In this document: piece by piece, positions 1 to 4,595 of the stretch | Numbering within the stretch: position 1 is the stretch's first letter | Layout: each line of letters opens with the position of its first letter | From: an uncultured Eggerthellaceae bacterium | GTDB lineage: Bacteria > Actinomycetota > Coriobacteriia > Coriobacteriales > Eggerthellaceae | Reading direction: 5' to 3' | DNA: 5,212 bases | NCBI GenBank assembly: GCA_946626265.1 | Contig: CAMOUE010000154.1 | Span: 1-5,212, forward strand | Program-made: the position numbers and the translations under genes | Notes under the pieces: model-generated | The model's input: only the letters and a program-made list of their open reading frames with translations | The model's database searches: none | Told to the model about the DNA's origin: nothing

Positions 1-2274
1 ATGGCGCGCGCAGATCATCAACCGGTCTTGGAGCCGATTAATCGGCCGAGGATTCAAACGGGGGAACTCCATCGCGTGTGCGGCCGCATGGTTGCCGTCG
101 TCGTCGCGACGGAGGAATCGACCACCCCGCTCACCGTCCAGTTCGACGACCCTGAAAAACCCGCGGTTGTCTGCACGCCGCCGGAGGGCTGCGAGGCCGT
201 GGCGCGTCCCCTTCAGCTTTTCGAGGGCAGGCCGGCGGTCTGCTGGACAGTCGACGCCGTACGCGGGGCCCAGGTGAGCGCGCTGTACGTGGTCGCTTCG
301 TCTTCCCTCGCCGAGCGGGTGTCGCAGGTGTTGTACGGCACGAAGCGCAAGGGAGGCGGCGCGATGCCGCAAGTCGTCGAGGTCGACATGGCGGCCTTGT
401 CCGACCGAACCGCCGAGATGGGCGGCCTGGAGGTCTACGGCGTGCCGTTCGGCATGCTCGAGGTGGCGCGGGCGCTTGCCCAATCGGAGCTCGACGGCTA
501 CGACGGCGTCATCGTCGTCGACGCTGACAACGTGCGCATTACGCCGGAGCACGTGTATGACCTGTGCCGCGATCTCGACGAGCGCCCCGATCTCGACGTC
601 GTCGCCTCGTGGATCACCTGGCAGAGGCGTTGTCCGTTCCTGTTCTCGCGCGGTTTCCTCGAAGACATCGAGGATCGCCGCCTTGCCTTTCCGCAAGCTC
701 AAGGCAGGCCCGTCATGCGGCTCTGCGCGCGTGACCACGTGTTTGGGGAGGAGAAGCTCGCGCCCAATCCCCCGGCGAACGCCGCAATCGCGGAGTTTCT
801 CGACGGGTGCACGTGCACTGCGCTCGAAGCGGTCGGACTCGCTCGCTATGCGAGGGTCCATCCGGGCGAAGCCCTTTATGCGCCCAGCCGCCAGCTTTCG
901 CTCATGGGGCCGAGCAAGCCTTCCCCCCTCGGCAAAGAGGATTCCCTGCTCGTCGATGCCGCCGCGCGTGTCCTGGGATGTGCTGGTGCCGCCGATGGCG
1001 ACGAAGCCGAGGAACTTGCCTGGGCCGATTCGTTCGGCAAGCGCTGCCGGATGGACTTTCCCCTGTTGAACGACCGGGCGCATGCGGGCAAGCTCGCCTA
1101 CCTGGATTCCGCGGCGACGTCCCAACGCGTCGACGTCGCCTTGCAGGCTCAGCTCGGGTACGACATGCACGAGAACGCAAACGTATATCGCGGCGTGTAC
1201 GGCTTATCGGCCCAATCGACCTTCACGTACAACGACGCGCGCAAGCGCCTCGAGGACTTCATCGGGGCCGAACGCCGCGAGACGGTCTTCACGGCGAATA
1301 CGACCGCGGCGACGAACCTGGTCGCCCGCGCGTGGGGCGAGTGGAACATCTGCGAGGGCGACATCATCGTCATGCCCTTGTCAGAGCATCATTCGACCAT
1401 GCTCCCGTTCATGATGCTTGCCGAGCGCAAGGGTGCCCGGGTCGAGCTCGTCCCGTACGGCCCCGATGGGCGCATCGACCAGCGGGCATATCGCAAAGCG
1501 CTCGCGAAGGGCCCGAAGCTCGTGTGCGTCGCCCAGGTGGGAAACGTGTTTGGGATCGCAGAGCCGGTCAAGGAGATGACCGATGCAGCGCATGAGGCGG
1601 GTGCGCGCGTGCTCGTCGACGCAGCGCAGTCGTTCGCTCACCGGCGCATCGACGTGAAGGAGCTCGGGGCGGATTGGGTTGCGTTCTCGGCCCATAAGGC
1701 GTACGGGCCGATGGGCATAGGCGCTCTGTGGATATCTCCCTCGGCGTTCGACGAGATGGATCCGGTTGACGGGGGCGGCGGCACCGTCTCGCACGTCGGC
1801 GAGGATTCGTACTACCTTAGGCCCAAATCGATCCAGTACGAGCTGGGCACCCCGCCCGTTTCCCAGGCGGTCGGATGGGCGGCTGCAATCGGATACCTTG
1901 ACGACGTGGGCGTCGATAACGTGTCGCGCCACGATGCGGTTTTGACGCGCTACCTGGTCGAGGGGCTGCGTCGTATCGACGGGGTGACCGTGATAGGGGA
2001 CCATTCGGGGCCCGATGGGTGGGCCGGGCTCGTGTCCTTCACGATGGCCGGCATCGCCCCTGGCGCGCTCTCGGGCTTTCTGGGAAAGCTCGGCGTCACG
2101 ATCCGCGCCGACGGGCATTGCGCGCAGCCGCTCCATGCAAGCATGGGCATGGTGGGCACGGCGCGCGTCAGCATCGGCGTTTACACGACGAAGGACGAAA
2201 TCGATGCGGTTCTCGCGGCCGTCGAGGCATGCCGGCAGGTGTGCGCCCGCGGCTTCTCCGAGAGCTGCGCGTAA
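1..2274 (+). CDS. Fusion protein: degenerate MobA-like nucleotidyltransferase domain + SufS/CsdB-type cysteine desulfurase
   Basis: The C-terminal part (about residues 351-750) is a full-length class V PLP-dependent cysteine desulfurase/selenocysteine lyase. This family removes S or Se from (seleno)cysteine through an enzyme persulfide. Visible landmarks are YLDSAATSQ (367-375), YRGVYGLS (396-403), the EHHST cofactor region (462-466), D540 and Q543 near the PLP ring, PLP lysine K566 in FSAHKAYGP, the ELGTPP segment (614-619), catalytic C707 in GHCAQPL, and substrate-carboxylate arginine R722. All key residues are present, so activity is likely. The N-terminal part (about 30-300) has a Rossmann-like pattern: VAVVVA strand (31-36), RPLQLFEGRPAV (69-80) and VIVVDADN (170-177). 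It recalls MobA/MocA NTP transferases but lacks the glycine-rich GxxxRMG loop, so this assignment is weak and the domain may be inactive. The ATG lies at the window edge, and GTG at 76 is an alternative start. The methyltransferase gene follows after 9 bases. Confidence 0.92.
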   Translation: MARADHQPVLEPINRPRIQTGELHRVCGRMVAVVVATEESTTPLTVQFDDPEKPAVVCTPPEGCEAVARPLQLFEGRPAVCWTVDAVRGAQVSALYVVASSSLAERVSQVLYGTKRKGGGAMPQVVEVDMAALSDRTAEMGGLEVYGVPFGMLEVARALAQSELDGYDGVIVVDADNVRITPEHVYDLCRDLDERPDLDVVASWITWQRRCPFLFSRGFLEDIEDRRLAFPQAQGRPVMRLCARDHVFGEEKLAPNPPANAAIAEFLDGCTCTALEAVGLARYARVHPGEALYAPSRQLSLMGPSKPSPLGKEDSLLVDAAARVLGCAGAADGDEAEELAWADSFGKRCRMDFPLLNDRAHAGKLAYLDSAATSQRVDVALQAQLGYDMHENANVYRGVYGLSAQSTFTYNDARKRLEDFIGAERRETVFTANTTAATNLVARAWGEWNICEGDIIVMPLSEHHSTMLPFMMLAERKGARVELVPYGPDGRIDQRAYRKALAKGPKLVCVAQVGNVFGIAEPVKEMTDAAHEAGARVLVDAAQSFAHRRIDVKELGADWVAFSAHKAYGPMGIGALWISPSAFDEMDPVDGGGGTVSHVGEDSYYLRPKSIQYELGTPPVSQAVGWAAAIGYLDDVGVDNVSRHDAVLTRYLVEGLRRIDGVTVIGDHSGPDGWAGLVSFTMAGIAPGALSGFLGKLGVTIRADGHCAQPLHASMGMVGTARVSIGVYTTKDEIDAVLAAVEACRQVCARGFSESCA
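33..46. repeat. 14-bp perfect palindrome near the 5' end of the fusion gene
   Basis: GCCGATTAATCGGC reads identically on both strands and has an AT core in GC-rich surroundings. If translation starts at GTG 76 rather than ATG 1, this element lies in the leader and could be an operator for a dimeric repressor. If ATG 1 is the start, it is coding (about residues 11-16) and may be chance. No convincing -35/-10 pair was found around it. Confidence 0.45.
60..78 (+). promoter_or_regulatory. Alternative ribosome binding site and GTG start for the fusion gene
   Basis: A GGGGGAA stretch (60-66) lies 9 bases before an in-frame GTG at 76. Starting there would put the predicted first beta strand (VAVVVA, residues 31-36 of the long form) about five residues from the N-terminus, as is normal for MobA-like folds. 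The 25 residues before it have no recognisable features. The start at 1 cannot be judged because its upstream sequence lies outside the window. Confidence 0.35.
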
Positions 2275-2279
2275 GGAGG
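2273..2279 (+). promoter_or_regulatory. Strong Shine-Dalgarno overlapping the upstream stop codon
   Basis: AAGGAGG shares its first two bases with the TAA stop of the fusion gene (2272-2274) and lies 4 bases before the ATG at 2284. It is a near-perfect anti-SD complement. The overlap means that ribosomes finishing the fusion protein can restart on the methyltransferase, so the two products are probably made together. Confidence 0.9.
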
Positions 2280-2283
2280 GCTC

Positions 2284-3114
2284 ATGGCGCGCGAGGATGT
2301 GGAACGGCATTACGCCGAGGTGGCTCGGATGGTCGAGGCCGCCGAGGTCGATCGCCGCAGCGGCTTCAACATCGTGACCGAGACCCGTGCGGCATGCACG
2401 ATCGAGGACCGCAGCGAGGCTTTCGACATATACGAGGAGCGCCTTGTGGAGGGGATTCCCAAGAAGGCGCTCGTCGCAAGCCGCGGATGCGGCGATCCGG
2501 TGAGCAAGGCGCGTTTGCGGACGGGAGAGACGGTGCTCGACCTCGGCTGCGGGGGCGGGGTCGATGCGATCATCGCCTCGAGGCTCGTCGGCGAGACAGG
2601 GCACGTGTACGGTTTGGACATGACGGCCGCCATGCTCGCCCTCGCCAAGGAGAACGCCGAGACGGCGGGTGCGCGCAACATCACCTATCTGGAGGGGCTC
2701 ATCGAGGACATCCCGCTTCCCGACGCGTCGGTCGACGTCGTCCTGTCGAACTGCGTCATCAATTTCTCAGACGATCGCGAAGCGGTGCTGCGCGAGGCGC
2801 TGAGGGTGCTCAGGCCCCAGGGCCGCTTCGTCGTTTCCGACATCGTGGAGTTCGCACCCGTGCCGGATTCGGCGCGCGATGACGTGTGCGCCATCGTCGG
2901 GACCACGAACGGCATGCTTGCGGCAGACGACTACGTGCGCATCCTCGAGGAAGTGGGGTTTTCGGGGGCGAGGATCGAGCCCAAGACCGTCTACACGCTC
3001 GACGTGCTACGCGAAAAGGCGCGACGCAAGGGGCGTGAGGAGCGCTTCGAGCGCATCGCGGAGGCGGACGTCGACGGGAAGACGGGAAGCGTCATCGTGG
3101 AAGCATGGCGCTGA
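2284..3114 (+). CDS. SAM-dependent methyltransferase, ArsM-like (arsenite methyltransferase family)
   Basis: This 276-residue soluble class I methyltransferase has motif I LDLGCGGG (85-92), the acidic ribose-binding segment GLDMT (110-114), an acidic-loop segment EDIPLPD (141-147), SNCVINFSDD (155-164) and a post-core VLRPQGRFVVSDIV (175-188). The pairing of GCGDPV (68-73) with SNCVINFS is characteristic of ArsM, where these two cysteines (C69 and C157 here) bind trivalent arsenic. The third family cysteine, normally in a GCVAGA-like segment before an E/DY pair, aligns with T207 in GTTNGM, and a cysteine sits five residues earlier (C202). Arsenite methylation is therefore plausible but not assured; selenium, tellurium or another soft thiol-type acceptor is possible. 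The gene is translationally coupled to the desulfurase fusion, which hints at a methyl acceptor containing sulfur or selenium. The start is fixed by the strong SD. Methyltransferase assignment is certain; the substrate is not. Confidence 0.93.
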   Translation: MAREDVERHYAEVARMVEAAEVDRRSGFNIVTETRAACTIEDRSEAFDIYEERLVEGIPKKALVASRGCGDPVSKARLRTGETVLDLGCGGGVDAIIASRLVGETGHVYGLDMTAAMLALAKENAETAGARNITYLEGLIEDIPLPDASVDVVLSNCVINFSDDREAVLREALRVLRPQGRFVVSDIVEFAPVPDSARDDVCAIVGTTNGMLAADDYVRILEEVGFSGARIEPKTVYTLDVLREKARRKGREERFERIAEADVDGKTGSVIVEAWR

Positions 3115-3178
3115 TCGCCTCTTCGAAAACGCATATCATACCAGTTCACTAGGGATAGATAGAGACCCATATTAGACA

Positions 3179-3207
3179 TAGTCATTTAAAAGGCTTCATG
3201 TTATAGT
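3179..3207 (+). promoter_or_regulatory. Candidate extended -10 promoter for the ABC importer operon
   Basis: A TATAGT hexamer (3202-3207) is preceded by TG at 3199-3200, giving the extended -10 form TGnTATAGT. A weak -35-like TAGTCA lies at 3179-3184 with a 17-base spacer, and a near-copy, TAGACA, is directly upstream at 3173-3178. The element lies in the AT-richest part of the window, in the only sizeable gap before the binding-protein gene. Transcription would begin near 3213-3215, giving a leader of about 50 bases. This is by consensus match only. Confidence 0.5.
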
Positions 3208-3220
3208 CGACCGTATGTAG

Positions 3221-3240
3221 GTCCAATCGTAAGGTTGGGT
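3221..3240 (+). other. Leader hairpin with GNRA tetraloop
   Basis: CCAATC (3223-3228) can pair with GGTTGG (3233-3238) around the loop GTAA, a GNRA-type tetraloop. Two G-U pairs extend the stem to 3221-3240. It would sit a few bases from the predicted 5' end of the importer mRNA and about 25 bases before the start codon, leaving the Shine-Dalgarno free. A 5'-end stabilising role is one possibility; chance is another. Confidence 0.4.
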
Positions 3241-3248
3241 GGAGTGAC

Positions 3249-3255
3249 GGAAGGG
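3249..3255 (+). promoter_or_regulatory. Ribosome binding site that favours the GTG start of the binding protein
   Basis: GGAAGGG ends 10 bases before GTG 3266 and 16 bases before the in-frame ATG 3272. The shorter spacing favours the GTG. The choice adds only two residues and does not affect the signal peptide. Confidence 0.6.
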
Positions 3256-3265
3256 ACTGATAATC

Positions 3266-4513
3266 GTGTCTATGAATGACAAAGCTGTATCCAGAAGGTC
3301 TTTTGTCGCCGGTAGCGCCGCCGCTGCCGCCATGGTGGGCGCAGGCGCCATGCTCGCCGGCTGCGGCAGCTCGTCGGCAAGTGGCTCCGCGAGCGCGTCG
3401 GGCTCCGCGAGCGCATCGGCTTCGGCAAGTGCGTCGGGCTCCGTGAGCGCCGCGTCGTCCGGCCCGAGCATCGTCGCCAACGACGAGATGGAGGAGCTGA
3501 ACACGGTCCTGCTCGGCAAGGACTCGAAGATCGCCTGCATCATCGTCGCGAACCAGCGCGGCTACTACACCGACGAGAAACTCACCGTCAACACCCAGGT
3601 TGTGTCCGGCGGCTTTCCCGAGGCCATGCCGATGCTCTCCGACGGGACCGTCGATGTGCTGCCGTTCGGCTCCATTCCGACGTGCACGTACGTCGGCCAG
3701 GGCGACGACCTCGTCATCTTCGGCGGCACCGTCACGAACGGCTCCGAGGCCATCGTGCCCATCGAGATGAAGGACAGCTACAAGAAGGCCGAGGACTTCA
3801 AGGGCAAGAAGATCGCCTGCTTCCGCATGGAGACGGGCCACATGGTCACGAAGTCGTGGCTGCGCAAGGAAGGCCTCAAGATCGGCGATAAGCCCGAAGA
3901 CGTGGACAACGGCGATGCCGATGTCGCGTTCATCCTGCTCGAGAGCATGATGGCCGAGGTGACGGCCGTCGAGAACGGCGAAGTCGACATGTGCTTCGTG
4001 AACAGCGGCCAGGGATACGTCGCCATTCAGGACGGCGTGACCGCAGTCGCCTTCCAGCCGCAGGAACTCATCGGCCACGAGTTCCCGTGCTGCCGCCAAT
4101 CCACGAACCGCGCGGCCTTCGAGGAGAAGAAGTCGCAGCTCCTGAAATTCGAAATCGCCAACATTCGCGCCATGTACGATATCGCCAACGACAAGGAAGG
4201 CGTTATCAAGGACATCATGGAGTACTCCGGCCAGCCCGAGGACTACGTCGAGGCCATCACCTACGGCAAGGACGATTACGTCGCCGCCATGCAGTTCGAG
4301 ATGGATCCGCGCACGTCCGATGTGTACGCCTTCTACGGCGACATGGTCGACAACGGCGACATCGAGGACACCAACAAGGACCTCATCCTCGAGCACATGG
4401 ACTCCACCATCTACAAGGCGGCCCTCGACACGCTCATCGCCCGCGGCGAGAACGCCGACTTCTACAAGGGCCTGCTTGCCAAGTACGAGAAGAACAACAC
4501 GATGGGCGTGTAG
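3266..4513 (+). CDS. Tat-exported lipoprotein, ABC transporter substrate-binding protein (SsuA/TauA/NMT1-like)
   Basis: This 415-residue extracytoplasmic binding protein feeds an ABC importer of the nitrate/sulfonate/taurine class. The N-terminus carries a twin-arginine motif SRRSFV (9-14), an Ala/Gly-rich hydrophobic stretch (15-31) and a lipobox LAGC (30-33). C33 would be lipidated and the folded protein anchored outside the membrane. A low-complexity Ser/Ala/Gly tether (34-66) follows. The mature domain shows the family pattern: NQRGYYTDEKL (97-106), SGGFPEAMPMLSDGTVDVL (114-132), and the second lobe from DFKGKKIACF (177-186) to the GEVDMCFVNSGQGYVAI stretch (238-254). Six cysteines lie after the lipobox (91, 140, 185, 243, 275, 276), including a vicinal pair in FPCCRQ. 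The ligand cannot be named; sulfonates, nitrate-like anions and thiamine-precursor pyrimidines are all bound by relatives. The ATPase gene follows after 82 bases. Codon choice (AAG, GGC, ATC, GAC) looks more biased than in the neighbours, fitting high expression. Confidence 0.95.
   Translation: MSMNDKAVSRRSFVAGSAAAAAMVGAGAMLAGCGSSSASGSASASGSASASASASASGSVSAASSGPSIVANDEMEELNTVLLGKDSKIACIIVANQRGYYTDEKLTVNTQVVSGGFPEAMPMLSDGTVDVLPFGSIPTCTYVGQGDDLVIFGGTVTNGSEAIVPIEMKDSYKKAEDFKGKKIACFRMETGHMVTKSWLRKEGLKIGDKPEDVDNGDADVAFILLESMMAEVTAVENGEVDMCFVNSGQGYVAIQDGVTAVAFQPQELIGHEFPCCRQSTNRAAFEEKKSQLLKFEIANIRAMYDIANDKEGVIKDIMEYSGQPEDYVEAITYGKDDYVAAMQFEMDPRTSDVYAFYGDMVDNGDIEDTNKDLILEHMDSTIYKAALDTLIARGENADFYKGLLAKYEKNNTMGV
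3365..3454 (+). repeat. Five 18-bp tandem units encoding a Ser/Ala/Gly hexapeptide tether
   Basis: Consecutive 18-base units starting at 3365, 3383, 3401, 3419 and 3437 encode GSSSAS, GSASAS, GSASAS, ASASAS and GSVSAA. Units 2 and 3 differ at one base; the others are more diverged. The repeat lies directly after the lipidated cysteine and forms the flexible tether between the membrane anchor and the binding domain. Copy number could change by slippage or recombination without breaking the reading frame. Confidence 0.85.
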
Positions 4514-4542
4514 CCCACGTCGCTTTTGCGCACATGACGTAT

Positions 4543-4574
4543 GCGCTCGCGGTCGCGAGGACGGCCGCGAGCGC
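4543..4574 (+). terminator. Perfect 10-bp inverted repeat between binding-protein and ATPase genes (possible attenuator)
   Basis: GCGCTCGCGG (4543-4552) and CCGCGAGCGC (4565-4574) are perfect inverted repeats around a 12-base loop. The all-but-one G/C stem would be very stable in RNA. The following TTCTAGCTT is only partly T-rich, so full termination is doubtful. Partial termination, or protection of the upstream message from 3' exonucleases, is more likely; both would raise binding protein over ATPase. A competing 5-bp hairpin (4546-4559, CTCGC with GCGAG) uses the left arm. Confidence 0.65.
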
Positions 4575-4585
4575 TTCTAGCTTGC

Positions 4586-4590
4586 AGGGG
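4586..4590 (+). promoter_or_regulatory. Ribosome binding site of the ABC ATPase gene
   Basis: AGGGG ends 5 bases before ATG 4596. This fixes the start of the ATPase, which then runs open to the window edge. Confidence 0.75.
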
Positions 4591-4595
4591 AACCG

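Noticed and set aside
807..818. 12-bp perfect palindrome GTGCACGTGCAC
   Set aside because: It lies deep in coding sequence and encodes the Cys-Thr-Cys segment (270-272). A doubled GTGCAC is automatically palindromic, and nothing around it suggests a regulatory role.
807..1595. 262-codon + strand open frame inside the fusion gene
   Set aside because: It overlaps the desulfurase domain in another frame and gives an Arg/Gly-rich product without motifs.
1381..2604. 407-codon open frame on the - strand
   Set aside because: It lies antisense to the desulfurase and methyltransferase genes, whose motifs are unmistakable. Long antisense frames are expected in GC-rich genes, and its product shows no recognisable domain.
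3107..3119. Possible terminator hairpin GGCG-N5-CGCC at the end of the methyltransferase gene
   Set aside because: The stem has only four pairs, overlaps the stop codon and lacks a T-tract. I see no convincing terminator between 3115 and 3200.
3115..3265. Riboswitch or small RNA in the gap
   Set aside because: At 151 bases, with one short hairpin and no recognisable SAM, TPP or T-box core, nothing supports a riboswitch. No tRNA or rRNA was seen here or elsewhere.
3182..4396. 404-codon open frame on the - strand
   Set aside because: It is antisense to the binding-protein gene. Its product is a biased Val/Leu/Asp/His/Ala sequence with no motif, as expected from a reverse reading of GC-rich codons.
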